A DNA stretch of 64,000 nucleotides, taken from Brenneria izadpanahii. GTDB lineage: Bacteria > Pseudomonadota > Gammaproteobacteria > Enterobacterales > Enterobacteriaceae. The number at the start of each line of letters is the position of its first letter. Position 1 is the first letter of the stretch. Shown piece by piece: positions 9,470-18,017 of the stretch. Position numbers and translations under genes: made by a program. The stretch lies in assembly GCF_017569925.1 (NCBI RefSeq), contig NZ_CP050854.1, positions 1,240,001 to 1,304,000 of the forward strand. Reading direction: 5' to 3'. The notes beneath the pieces were generated by a model. That model did not search any database. It was not told where the DNA came from and saw only the letters and a list, made by a program, of their open reading frames with translations.

Positions 9470-10661
9470 CGCGCAGCGCCTTTACCGGTTCAAGCCGCGC
9501 CGCCGTCAGGGCCGGATACAGGCCGAAGAACAATCCGACCAGCAGTGAGCTGACGACGCCTAGTGGCAACGACAGCGGCGACAGAGAAAAGGCCCAGCCG
9601 GAGAGCTTCACGAACAGCCAGGCGGCGGTCAGACCGAAAACAGATCCGGCCAGCGCCCCGGCCACTGCCAGCATGACCGCCTCCAGTAGAAATTGGCGGC
9701 CAATATCCCGTGGGCGTGCCCCCAACGCCATGCGCACGCCGATTTCACGTCGCCGTTCGCTTACGTTCATCACCATGACGTTCATCACGCCCACGCCGCC
9801 CATCAGCAGCGCGATCCCGCCCAGCCCGGCCAGCAGCCAGGTGAAGGTACGCGACTGGCGCGCCATTCCCTCCAGCAGTTGCTGCGGGATCTGTACCGTG
9901 ACCTCGCGGCCTGGAGTAAGCGATGAGAGATAATCGCGCAGCGCGGCGGCCTGCTGTGACAGCGCGGCGCCATCGCGGGTTCGCGCCACCACAGTGCCGA
10001 TTTCCGGGGAAGGAACCAGACGGCGCATGCCCTCGACGGGCAGGAGAATAGCTTCATCCACCGGCACCGGGATCAGTGGATTGTGCCCTCGTTCCTGCAA
10101 AACGCCCACTACCTCGAACAGATAGCCGCCGATTTGTATCCGGCTGCCGAGTGATGCGCCCAACTCAACGGCGGCTTTCGCACCTAGAACCGCATAGGTG
10201 CTCTGGCGATCGTAACGGGTAAGGAGACGACCCTGGGTCACGAGCAGATCCATCACTGGAGCCAGTTCGGCGCTGGCGCCGACCACAACAGTACTGAAAT
10301 TTCGACCGTTCAGGCGGGCGTCGGTTGTGGTCAGGATCAGCGGAGCGGCGTAGCGGATACCGGGTAAGGCGCGGGTCAGTGACGGCGTATCCAGTATGGC
10401 GGGCGCGCGGCGCTGACTGCCAGTTTCTGCGGCGGCAAAGCTGGCGACCAACATATCGCTGCCCATGTCCTTGAATGTGCTGATGGCGTCCGCCGCCGCG
10501 TTGTGACCGATGTTCAGCAGTGCGACCACCGACGCGCAGCCGACAGCGATACCCAGCAGGGCCAGTAGCGCCCGACGCCCCAATTGCCACAGGCTATCCA
10601 GCGGTTCGGTCAATGCGTGGCAAAGCGAAGGGCCGTAAGGCGAATGAGAGGTTTCAGGCAT
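9462..10661 (-). CDS. MacB-like ABC transporter permease (FtsX/MacB family)
   Basis: The inner-membrane permease of the tripartite exporter. Near residue 40 is the first membrane helix (LLALLGIAVGCASVVALL), then a large periplasmic MacB-PCD domain. Three C-terminal helices carry the FtsX signature GGVGVMNVMVMNVSERRREI and the coupling segment GARPRDIGRQFL. The start at 10661 is chosen because the MPETSHS start overlaps the ATPase gene's stop by 8 bases; the frame is open to 10733. It lacks its own ATPase domain, unlike E. coli MacB, so it pairs with the separate ATPase encoded just upstream. Confidence 0.88.
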   Translation of the reverse strand: MPETSHSPYGPSLCHALTEPLDSLWQLGRRALLALLGIAVGCASVVALLNIGHNAAADAISTFKDMGSDMLVASFAAAETGSQRRAPAILDTPSLTRALPGIRYAAPLILTTTDARLNGRNFSTVVVGASAELAPVMDLLVTQGRLLTRYDRQSTYAVLGAKAAVELGASLGSRIQIGGYLFEVVGVLQERGHNPLIPVPVDEAILLPVEGMRRLVPSPEIGTVVARTRDGAALSQQAAALRDYLSSLTPGREVTVQIPQQLLEGMARQSRTFTWLLAGLGGIALLMGGVGVMNVMVMNVSERRREIGVRMALGARPRDIGRQFLLEAVMLAVAGALAGSVFGLTAAWLFVKLSGWAFSLSPLSLPLGVVSSLLVGLFFGLYPALTAARLEPVKALRDD

Positions 10662-11346
10662 GGCCCTCTTCCTGTATGCGTCCGTCGCGTACCTGAATCC
10701 GGCGCTGCATCTGCCGGGCAATGGATTTGTCATGCGTCACCATCACCAGCGTAACCCCCTGTTCGCGATTCAGCGTCAGCAACAGCGCGAGGATTTCACC
10801 GGCGGTCTGGCTGTCGAGGTTACCGGTGGGCTCGTCGGCCAGCAGTAAAGACGGTTCGCCAATCAAAGCGCGGGCGATAGCGACGCGCTGGCGCTGGCCG
10901 CCGGACAGATCCGCCGGGCGGTGATGAAGGCGCTCGGCCAGCCCGACCCGTTCCAGTTGTTGTTGTGCCGCCAGGCGAGCGTCATGGCGGGAATGGCCGC
11001 GATAGAGCAGCGGCAGCGCCACGTTATCCAGCGCGGTAAGGCGCGGCAGCAGGTTGAAACTCTGGAACACGAAACCGATAACCTGATTGCGCACTCTGGC
11101 CCGTTCATCGCCAGAAGCCTGCGCCATGTCGCGGCCATTCAGCAATAGACGCCCGGCGCTGGGCTGATCGAGCAGCCCGATGATATTCAGCAGGGTGCTT
11201 TTGCCCGAACCGGACGTGCCGACGATGGCACAGCTCTGGCCGGAAGGAATGGATAGCGAAACGTCATGCAGCACCGACTGCATGGATGCGCCGGTACGGT
11301 AGGCGTGGGTGATGCTTTGCAGGCGGAGCAACGGCGTATTTTCCAT
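10654..11346 (-). CDS. MacB/LolD-type ABC transporter ATP-binding protein
   Basis: The 230-residue ATPase partner of the permease. It shows Walker A GTSGSGKST, Q-loop FVFQSFNLLPRL, signature LSGGQRQR, Walker B LLLADEPTGNLD and switch His in MVTHD. The NLLPRLTALDNVALP stretch is typical of the LolD/MacB subfamily, which drives mechanical transport across the periplasm and does not import. The ATG at 11346 has GGAG about 8 bases upstream; a TTG directly before it is less likely. It lies 36 bases downstream of the 271-residue gene and overlaps the permease gene. Confidence 0.9.
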   Translation of the reverse strand: MENTPLLRLQSITHAYRTGASMQSVLHDVSLSIPSGQSCAIVGTSGSGKSTLLNIIGLLDQPSAGRLLLNGRDMAQASGDERARVRNQVIGFVFQSFNLLPRLTALDNVALPLLYRGHSRHDARLAAQQQLERVGLAERLHHRPADLSGGQRQRVAIARALIGEPSLLLADEPTGNLDSQTAGEILALLLTLNREQGVTLVMVTHDKSIARQMQRRIQVRDGRIQEEGHA

Positions 11347-11382
11347 CAATCACTCCGCATTCCGGGTAGGGATGATAACGGA

Positions 11383-12198
11383 TTATTTTTTGTCATCATT
11401 AGCGAGCAGGGTAAAAAGGCTCATCGGGATGAGATGGAAATTTTTCTCCTGTAGCTCGTTTTTCCAGTTATTCAGTGTATTAAACAGGGATGTGTCATTT
11501 GTTGCAGACGATGATGAGCTTAATGATATTTTTGCCTGCAATTGCGCTTCATAACCCGCTGGATATTGTGCCTGTTCGATTGCGGGTTGCGATTTATAAA
11601 ATTCGAGCATATCCGAATAAATCTGTGTAATTTTTCCAGTTCGGTTATATTCAGCCATGGCTTTTGCAACAACTTTCTGTGCCCATGCTTCGTATTGGTC
11701 ATTAGATTCGTTCCATGCGGCCCTGCGCTCATTAACAGTAAATGTGCCGCTGTCATCGTAGGTAATCAGCGCCAACTGTTCTCGCGACATCCCCTTGAAC
11801 GGGTTGCCTGCCTTGCCATTTAAATAATCAGTGGCCTGTTTTGCCCTAGCTAGCAAATCTGGGGCAGTTGTATCGGGAACCTCGGCGTCATAAATTTTTT
11901 TATACGAATCGGTATAATAATTCGCATCGGTGATCTCTTTGAGAACTGACTCGGCTTTTATCTTGAGTTCGCTGCGGCTAAGACTGGCATCGCGTTTTTC
12001 TGCTCGGGTAGCTGCATCACTTAATTGCTGGGCGAAAGACGACACCCTAGTGGATGTTGTATTGGTGGATTTATTTTGTTCACTCTGTACGGAGTTGCTG
12101 CTCACTTGATTTTTAATTGCTGAACTTGATGTATTACTTCTTTCATTAATTAGTGTGTTTGTTGAAAATTTATTGATGCTGACCATAAAATTCTCCAT
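11383..12198 (-). CDS. Hypothetical Ser/Thr/Asn-rich protein, possible cargo of adjacent exporter
   Basis: I do not recognise this 271-residue protein. It has no obvious signal peptide or membrane helix. The first 70 residues are very rich in Ser, Asn and Thr and look disordered. Then follows a charged, helical-looking region (about 75-225) with features such as MSREQLALITYDDSGTF and NERRAAWNESN, and a Ser-rich stretch near 230. An internal ATG (MVSINKF, residue 5) is an alternative start. It lies 36 bases upstream of the exporter ATPase gene on the same strand, so co-transcription is likely. A role as substrate or accessory factor of the exporter is inference only. Confidence 0.6.
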   Translation of the reverse strand: MENFMVSINKFSTNTLINERSNTSSSAIKNQVSSNSVQSEQNKSTNTTSTRVSSFAQQLSDAATRAEKRDASLSRSELKIKAESVLKEITDANYYTDSYKKIYDAEVPDTTAPDLLARAKQATDYLNGKAGNPFKGMSREQLALITYDDSGTFTVNERRAAWNESNDQYEAWAQKVVAKAMAEYNRTGKITQIYSDMLEFYKSQPAIEQAQYPAGYEAQLQAKISLSSSSSATNDTSLFNTLNNWKNELQEKNFHLIPMSLFTLLANDDKK

Positions 12199-12321
12199 TT
12201 GTTATAATGTCGTCTAATTAAATTGAATTAAAAATAAATCAAATCGATACCACGACATATTTTAATAACAATATCCCATCGCCACCTGTCGGTAACGATG
12301 GGGCTATCCATTTCTGGATAA

Positions 12322-12783
12322 TTACTTCATGGTAAATTCAACCGCCCATGAGCCAGTTATACTGGTTGACGTGATGGTGGCTTTACAAGTAGCTCCACCA
12401 CTTGCTGTCGCCGTTTTGTTCCATTTTGGTACTTTGGGAATGGTGCCGCTAAATAATCCCCCCGGAATAACTTCATTTACAAACGTCGTACCAAAAACGC
12501 AGGTTTTTTTGCCGATGGTATAACGAACTGCTGCGGCATTCGCATCAGTGGTAATAAGATTTTGTACCGTATAGATGCTAGTCCCTTTAGCAGAAACACT
12601 AGCCAATGGCGTTGGATTTGCCAGGATGCTTGTATTTACTTCATTACTCGTTACAGGCGAATATTTTGCCGGTGCGGTTCCGAGATTTTTGAAGGTAATA
12701 GTCACCGGCCCAGCATAAGCCGAGCCAGCAGTAAACAATGACGCAACTGTAATCGTAGCCAGAATACTTTTTTTAATTCGCAT
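12322..12783 (-). CDS. Small exported protein with one predicted disulfide, unknown function
   Basis: A 153-residue product starting with a clear Sec signal peptide (MRIKKSILATITVASLFTAGSAYA, about 24 residues). The mature part is about 130 residues, rich in Thr, Ala and Val, beta-strand-like, with two Cys (KKTCVFG and GATCKAT) able to form one disulfide. The ATG at 12783 is preferred because the signal peptide begins there and GGAG lies 8 bases upstream; the frame is open to 12816. It leads the minus-strand cluster that continues into the 271-residue protein and the exporter. It looks like a small secreted or surface beta-protein, but no family could be named. Confidence 0.7.
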   Translation of the reverse strand: MRIKKSILATITVASLFTAGSAYAGPVTITFKNLGTAPAKYSPVTSNEVNTSILANPTPLASVSAKGTSIYTVQNLITTDANAAAVRYTIGKKTCVFGTTFVNEVIPGGLFSGTIPKVPKWNKTATASGGATCKATITSTSITGSWAVEFTMK

Positions 12784-12857
12784 ATCGCATATCTCCATAT
12801 ATTGATTTTCACACATCTAATGGCGAATTATTTTCGCCCGCTATGCGGCACAGTCCT

Positions 12858-13183
12858 TTATTTATCTGTACTGCAACGTCTTCCTGCTATTATTTGTTTA
12901 CGCAGCATCGTCAGCCATTCAGTGCGGGAATCATGTGGTTTATTGTTGTCAGCAATGGCATCCGGAAGGTAAAGAATCGACTCTTGCTGAACGGCGTCGC
13001 GGAAGTGGTTGAATGTGGTGACTTGCCAGTGAGATATTCCATCGTAATACCAGTTGCCCGGCCTTTTTCCGTGATGCTCCAAACAACATTGTCGTGAATG
13101 AAGTCTGGCTCTTCAGCATTTGAGGTGTCGCTCGACGTATTTTGCACCTGAACATAGGCCGTCGAGGCTGTGTTGATTTCCAT
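12858..13183 (-). pseudogene. Possible frameshifted small gene of unknown function
   Basis: Two overlapping minus-strand frames each look protein-like in only one part. The first (from 13183) gives about 40 plausible residues up to VVWSITEKG. The second takes over near 13050 with NWYYDGISHWQVTTFNHF and continues to a stop at 12858, while the first frame turns Ser/Thr-rich and loses character. One frameshift would restore a protein of roughly 108 residues. No family is recognised. It could equally be a non-coding stretch with chance ORFs. Confidence 0.3.
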
Positions 13184-13706
13184 ATCCCAATCCTTGAGGT
13201 ATCAATAGCGGCAGTAGATTTCATTAGAAACAGGTGGAAACATCTGTCTGATCAAATATCGACATAATCATTTAGATCTTTACTTATTCTTTACTATTTA
13301 CTGCGTTAATACTTGCGCCGTATTTACAATTTATTATTTTTATACAAGTAGTTAGCGTCACTATTTTCTCTTCTGAAATTTATTTTTTTGATTAATTTTC
13401 AAACCATGACATAAAGCGCTAACAAAGCGATACCGATCGGCCAAGCCGATCGATACGATCTGACCGATCTATAAAAACGATTATCTTTTGCTCGTTACTT
13501 CAAGATGGGTTCTTTCGAAATCCGTGATAACTAAATGATTTTATTTATTTTAGTCTCAACGGAGTGGGCGGACTGGTTTTCCCGGTTTGTCAGAGAAAGC
13601 GCGATATGCGGCACCTGATGCTCAGGTTTTATCTTCAATACGCACGACTCGGCGCAGTATAAAAGTAAGGTAGATTTATTCTAGAAGGGTAAAACTATGC
13701 GGATAT
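13184..13706. other. AT-rich gap before the tRNA cluster
   Basis: 523 bases with no convincing gene. It is strongly AT-rich around 13250-13400. It holds one compact inverted repeat at 13435-13451 (GATCGGC-CAA-GCCGATC) followed by further GATC-containing words. No insertion-sequence end or attachment-site duplication of the tRNA 3' end was recognised. Confidence 0.4.
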
Positions 13707-13782
13707 TGGTGGGTCGTGCAGGATTCGAACCTGCGACCAATTGATTAAAAGTCAACTGCTCTACCAACTGAGCTAACGACCC
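13707..13782 (-). tRNA. tRNA-Lys (TTT)
   Basis: A 76-nt tRNA including an encoded CCA. The acceptor stem GGGTCGT pairs with ACGACCC, the anticodon loop is CTTTTAA with anticodon TTT, and the T-arm reads GGTTCGAATCC. It is the first of four tandem minus-strand tRNAs, matching the lysV-valXYU arrangement beside gltX in E. coli. Confidence 0.97.
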
Positions 13783-13789
13783 GCAGAAG

Positions 13790-13865
13790 TGGTGGGTGAT
13801 GACGGGATCGAACCGCCGACCCCCTCCTTGTAAGGGAGGTGCTCTCCCAGCTGAGCTAATCACCC
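13790..13865 (-). tRNA. tRNA-Val (TAC), copy 1
   Basis: A 76-nt tRNA with encoded CCA. The acceptor stem is GGGTGAT / ATCACCC, the anticodon loop CTTACAA gives anticodon TAC, and the T-arm is GGTTCGATCC. It lies 7 bases from the tRNA-Lys gene. Confidence 0.97.
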
Positions 13866-13909
13866 ACTTCTTGATCTTCATTTCAGTAAGAAAATAGCTG
13901 GCATGAGAT

Positions 13910-13985
13910 TGGTGGGTGATGACGGGATCGAACCGCCGACCCCCTCCTTGTAAGGGAGGTGCTCTCCCAGCTGAGCTAATCACCC
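13910..13985 (-). tRNA. tRNA-Val (TAC), copy 2
   Basis: Identical in sequence to the neighbouring tRNA-Val genes over all 76 nt. The 44-nt spacer to copy 1 differs from the other spacers. Confidence 0.97.
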
Positions 13986-14030
13986 AATCTCAATTTTTCT
14001 TACTTCACACAACGCGGCACTCTAAAAGAG

Positions 14031-14106
14031 TGGTGGGTGATGACGGGATCGAACCGCCGACCCCCTCCTTGTAAGGGAGGTGCTCTCCCAGCTGAGCTAA
14101 TCACCC
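14031..14106 (-). tRNA. tRNA-Val (TAC), copy 3
   Basis: Third identical tRNA-Val copy and the promoter-proximal one in the minus-strand cluster. The cluster promoter should lie in 14107-14377, shared with the divergent gltX. Confidence 0.97.
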
Positions 14107-14377
14107 TCGCTGTGTGGAGTCGCATTATAGGGATAGTTGAAAGTGAGTCAACGCTTTTTAAAAGTAAAATGGTTGTTCGTTGTAAAATTAGTCAGGACGT
14201 CTTATTTCTGGCCGTCGGCGATGCTTCCTTATTCACTTATATGGGGAATAAACCGCGGAGTAATACGTTACAGCGTTGAGGAATCGGGGCAGAATGATAG
14301 AATGTTGCCCACTTTTGTTATTTGAACTCATGTCGGTATACGCCGACAGCCGTTGCGTAAAAAGGCTGTAATCCCAA

Positions 14378-15793
14378 ATGAAAATTAAAACCCGTTTCGC
14401 GCCCAGTCCAACTGGCTATCTTCATGTAGGCGGCGCGCGCACCGCGCTATATTCCTGGTTATTTGCCCGTCATCACGGCGGTAAGTTTGTTTTGCGTATT
14501 GAAGATACCGATCTGGAGCGTTCCACTCAGGACGCGATCGATGCCATTATGGATGGCATGAACTGGTTGAATCTTGACTGGGATGAAGGTCCGTATTATC
14601 AGACCAAGCGCTTTGACCGTTACAATGCCGTCATCGACCAGATGCTGGAAAACGGCACCGCTTATCGCTGCTATTGCTCGAAAGAGCGTCTGGAAGCGCT
14701 GCGTGAAAAACAGATGGAAAACGGCGAGAAACCGCGTTATGACGGATGCTGCCGTGACTCCCACGAGCATCATGCGGATGATGAACCTCATGTGGTGCGT
14801 TTTCGCAATCCACAAGAAGGTTCCGTTATTTTCAACGACCGTATCCGCGGTCCGATTGAATTCAGCAACCAGGAACTGGATGATCTGATCATCCGTCGTA
14901 CGGATGGCTCACCCACCTATAACTTTTGTGTGGTGATTGATGACTGGGATATGGAAATCACCCACGTTATTCGCGGCGAGGATCATATTAATAATACTCC
15001 TCGTCAAATCAATATACTGAAAGCATTGGGCGCGCCAGTGCCGGAATATGCGCATGTCTCCATGATCCTGGGGGATGACGGTAAAAAATTATCCAAACGT
15101 CACGGCGCCGTTGGCGTTATGCAGTATCGTGATGATGGTTACCTGCCTGAAGCGCTGTTGAACTATCTGGTGCGTTTGGGCTGGTCTTCCGGCGATCAGG
15201 AAATTTTTACTGTTGATGAGATGAAAGCGCTGTTTTCATTAGACGCTATCAGCAAATCCGCCAGCGCGTTCAATACGGAAAAGCTGCAGTGGCTGAATCA
15301 TCACTACATTAATCATCTGCCGCCGGAATATGTGGCGACGTATCTGGCATGGCATATTGAGCAGGCTGGCATTGATACGCGTACCGGCCCGCAATTGAGC
15401 GAACTGGTGACCTTGCTGGGCGAACGTTGCAAGACGCTGAAGGAAATGGCCGCTTCCTGCCGCTATTTCTATGAGGATTTTGATCAGTTTGATGCCGATG
15501 CGGCGAAAAAACATCTGCGTCCGGTTGCCCGTCAGCCTTTGGAACTGGTTCGCGCCAAACTGGCGGCGATTACGGACTGGACGGCTGAAAATATCCATCA
15601 TGCCATTCAGGGAACCGCGGATGAACTGGGGCAAGGCATGGGTAAAGTCGGTATGCCGCTGCGTGTGGCCGTAACCGGCGCTGGGCAGTCTCCGGGGGTT
15701 GACGTTACGGTGCATGCGGTCGGTCAGCAGCGTGCGCTGGCGCGTATTGACAAAGCTCTGGAGTTTATCGCTGTGCGTGAAGCTCAGCAATAA
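14378..15793 (+). CDS. gltX: Glutamyl-tRNA synthetase
   Basis: A class I aminoacyl-tRNA synthetase of 471 residues, the same size as E. coli GltX, that charges tRNA-Glu. It has the HIGH-like motif [15 protein letters not shown] near residue 10 and the KMSKS-like motif KKLSKRHGA near 235. The zinc-binding Cys-rich insertion ([11 protein letters not shown] and CCRDSHEHH) is also present. It is divergent from the tRNA-Val/Lys cluster and followed by an intrinsic terminator and two tRNA-Ala genes, as in E. coli. Confidence 0.97.
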   Translation: MKIKTRFAPSPTGYLHVGGARTALYSWLFARHHGGKFVLRIEDTDLERSTQDAIDAIMDGMNWLNLDWDEGPYYQTKRFDRYNAVIDQMLENGTAYRCYCSKERLEALREKQMENGEKPRYDGCCRDSHEHHADDEPHVVRFRNPQEGSVIFNDRIRGPIEFSNQELDDLIIRRTDGSPTYNFCVVIDDWDMEITHVIRGEDHINNTPRQINILKALGAPVPEYAHVSMILGDDGKKLSKRHGAVGVMQYRDDGYLPEALLNYLVRLGWSSGDQEIFTVDEMKALFSLDAISKSASAFNTEKLQWLNHHYINHLPPEYVATYLAWHIEQAGIDTRTGPQLSELVTLLGERCKTLKEMAASCRYFYEDFDQFDADAAKKHLRPVARQPLELVRAKLAAITDWTAENIHHAIQGTADELGQGMGKVGMPLRVAVTGAGQSPGVDVTVHAVGQQRALARIDKALEFIAVREAQQ

Positions 15794-15824
15794 TCTCTGC
15801 TGCCATTTCTGCGGTTAGAAACGG

Positions 15825-15850
15825 AACCCTGGATTTATCCAGGGTTTTTT
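15825..15850 (+). terminator. Intrinsic terminator after gltX
   Basis: The stem AACCCTGGA / TCCAGGGTT closes a short TTTA-type loop and runs directly into a T-tract. It lies 32 bases after the gltX stop. Confidence 0.85.
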
Positions 15851-15990
15851 ACATCTGCTGTTTTTGCCATTTTTTCCGATGTTTGATGCCTTTTTCAGCG
15901 GTTAATCGCATAAAAAGATTTAGCCGTTGACACTGGTAGGCGGGTCTCATATTATGCGACCCGTTCACACGGATACGGTCTGTAGGAAAC

Positions 15991-16066
<76 letters not shown>

Positions 16067-16110
16067 AATTTATTTTGGTTGGATTTAGTATCAGGAACAT
16101 TCCACATTGT

Positions 16111-16186
<76 letters not shown>

Positions 16187-16283
16187 AATCACTTTTCTTC
16201 TATATCTTATTATCCCTTGCTAAAAACATATTCCGCTATTGCGTTATGACGTATCTGCCCCCATACCATGAAGGCAGAACTTT

Positions 16284-16973
16284 TTACTGGCTTTCTGGTA
16301 AGCGCGGCGTCCAGTCAATCGGGGCAATGCCTTGTTGCGCCAGAAGCTGGTTAGCCTGAGAAAAGTGTCGGCATCCCAGAAAACCACGATGTGCGGATAG
16401 TGGGGAAGGGTGCGGCGCTCTCAGAATATGATGGCGCTGACGGTCGATAATGTTGCCTTTTTTCTGCGCGTGCGATCCCCACAGTAAAAAAACAAGCCCC
16501 TCCCGATTTTCATTCAACGCTGCGATAACGCGGTCGGTAAAGGTCTCCCATCCCAAATTAGCGTGTGAATGCGCTTTGCCCGCCTCAACGGTTAACACGG
16601 TATTAAGCAGCAATACACCCTGCTCGGCCCAGCTTTGCAGAAAGCCATGCTGCGGAATTGCAAAATCGGGTATGTCATTCGCCAGCTCTTTATAGATATT
16701 CACCAAAGACGGTGGCGCAGGAACGCCGGGACGAACGGAAAAGGATAATCCATGGGCTTGATTTGGGCCGTGGTAGGGATCCTGACCGAGAATAACTACC
16801 TTGACCTGATGAAGCTCGGTAAAGCGAAAGGCATTAAAAACGTCTTTTTGCGGTGGATAAATCGTTTTTCCGGCCGCACGCTCTTTAGCAACGAATTCCA
16901 GCGTATTTATAAAATAGGGTTGCTGCTTTTCTTGTGCCAGCACGTCATGCCAGGTTAGGGAAGTTGCCATCAT
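16284..16973 (-). CDS. ung: Uracil-DNA glycosylase
   Basis: This enzyme removes uracil from DNA as the first step of base-excision repair. The 229 residues match E. coli Ung. Motifs are the water-activating loop [13 protein letters not shown] with the catalytic Asp, the uracil-binding WGSHAQKKG, and the DNA-intercalation loop [12 protein letters not shown] second Met (MATSLTW) is nearer the E. coli start, so the first residue is uncertain. It is divergent from grcA. Confidence 0.97.
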   Translation of the reverse strand: MMATSLTWHDVLAQEKQQPYFINTLEFVAKERAAGKTIYPPQKDVFNAFRFTELHQVKVVILGQDPYHGPNQAHGLSFSVRPGVPAPPSLVNIYKELANDIPDFAIPQHGFLQSWAEQGVLLLNTVLTVEAGKAHSHANLGWETFTDRVIAALNENREGLVFLLWGSHAQKKGNIIDRQRHHILRAPHPSPLSAHRGFLGCRHFSQANQLLAQQGIAPIDWTPRLPESQ

Positions 16974-17131
16974 TCACCCTTTGTTTTACAGGAAAATTTA
17001 TTGGCAGTAGCTTACCGTTCAATTGTTCCAAGGTAAAACTGTAACGATAGAAAGTATGCGAGGATATCGCCTGATTTGAAAAAAAATTGAAAATTTACAA
17101 AAATATTTGCAGTCGTTCGATAACGTTAAAT

Positions 17132-17145
17132 TTGATGTGAAACAA
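17132..17145 (+). promoter_or_regulatory. Upstream FNR box of grcA
   Basis: TTGAT-GTGA-AACAA is close to the FNR consensus TTGATnnnnATCAA, differing only in the first two bases of the right half. Its centre is 53 bases upstream of the second box, the same spacing as the two FNR sites known for E. coli yfiD (grcA). There the distal site dampens activation. Confidence 0.7.
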
Positions 17146-17184
17146 TAAATTGCCGGGATTGCGAGATTCCTGATGGGTTTTAAA

Positions 17185-17226
17185 TTGATTTAAATCAAAG
17201 AATGATGGTCATGGTACTGGTATATA
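17185..17226 (+). promoter_or_regulatory. Proximal FNR box and -10 element of the grcA promoter
   Basis: TTGAT-TTAA-ATCAA at 17185-17198 is a perfect FNR consensus. A -10-like TATATA lies at 17221-17226. If transcription starts about 7 bases further on, near 17232, the box sits at about -40.5, the standard position of an FNR-activated (class II) promoter. This predicts anaerobic induction of grcA. Confidence 0.82.
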
Positions 17227-17334
17227 AGAGTGCAGAGACATTTGATTTTATATAATCGTTAAGAATTGATGGCAGTTTGTTACTAATGCCAACTTTCAAT
17301 TAAGACAATAATACGCCGTTTTACGGAGGCAATA

Positions 17335-17718
17335 ATGGTTACTGGTATTCAAATCACCAAGTCAGACAACAACGCGCTGGTTAACTCTTTCTGGTTGCTG
17401 GATGAAGAAAAATCTCAGGCACGTTGTGTCTGCGCTAAATCTGTTTATAGCGAAGATCAGATTGTTCCAGTAAGCGACCTGGGCCAGATCGAATATCGTG
17501 AAGTTCCGCTGGAAGTTAAACCAGAAGTGCGCGTGGAAGGCGGTCAGCACCTGAATGTGAACGTGCTGCGTCGTGAAACGCTGGAAGATGCCGTTAAACA
17601 TCCGGAAAAATATCCGCAGCTGACTATTCGTGTTTCTGGTTATGCCGTGCGTTTCAACTCTTTGACGCCAGAACAACAGCGTGATGTTATCACCCGTACT
17701 TTTACCGAAAGCCTGTAA
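17335..17718 (+). CDS. grcA: Autonomous glycyl radical cofactor GrcA
   Basis: A small spare glycyl-radical domain that can replace the damaged C-terminus of pyruvate formate-lyase after oxygen exposure. The 127 residues equal the E. coli length. The C-terminal half is almost identical to it from memory, including the radical site RVSGYAV and the conserved [18 protein letters not shown] precedes the ATG. Two FNR boxes upstream and a strong hairpin downstream frame it as a single-gene unit. Confidence 0.97.
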   Translation: MVTGIQITKSDNNALVNSFWLLDEEKSQARCVCAKSVYSEDQIVPVSDLGQIEYREVPLEVKPEVRVEGGQHLNVNVLRRETLEDAVKHPEKYPQLTIRVSGYAVRFNSLTPEQQRDVITRTFTESL

Positions 17719-17787
17719 GCGGTAAATCGGCGCTGGCCGAATTTTAGCTAATATTGCGGGAATCGGGACGCCGGTAGCGGTATCCCG

Positions 17788-17821
17788 AAAGGGGTTCATG
17801 TTGATTCATGAGCCCCTTTTT
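17788..17821 (+). terminator. Intrinsic terminator after grcA
   Basis: The stem GGGGTTCATG / CATGAGCCCC (with G-T pairing) is flanked by As and followed by five Ts, about 70 bases after the grcA stop. Confidence 0.85.
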
Positions 17822-18017
17822 CATGCGGCTGATTCCCGGCGGGATAAAATTTCACTGTTCCACATCTGGGCCAACGCCGGTTGATCGATATTGATATTCA
17901 CGCCCGCTTAACGCCGCGGAGGTTGAAAACAGCGCGCCGGTTTATAGAAAATCTCATGCCTGATGATGGGAAAAAGATGAAACAGACTATCTGTGCATTG
18001 CGTTTTAATGATGATTA

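Noticed and set aside
13681..13983. 100-residue minus-strand ORF with an internal duplication
   Set aside because: It is the translation of tandem tRNA-Val and tRNA-Lys genes; the duplication is the tRNA repeat.
13790..14106. Regular spaced direct repeats resembling an array
   Set aside because: The repeats are 76-nt tRNA-Val genes with CCA ends; there are no CRISPR-length repeats or cas genes.
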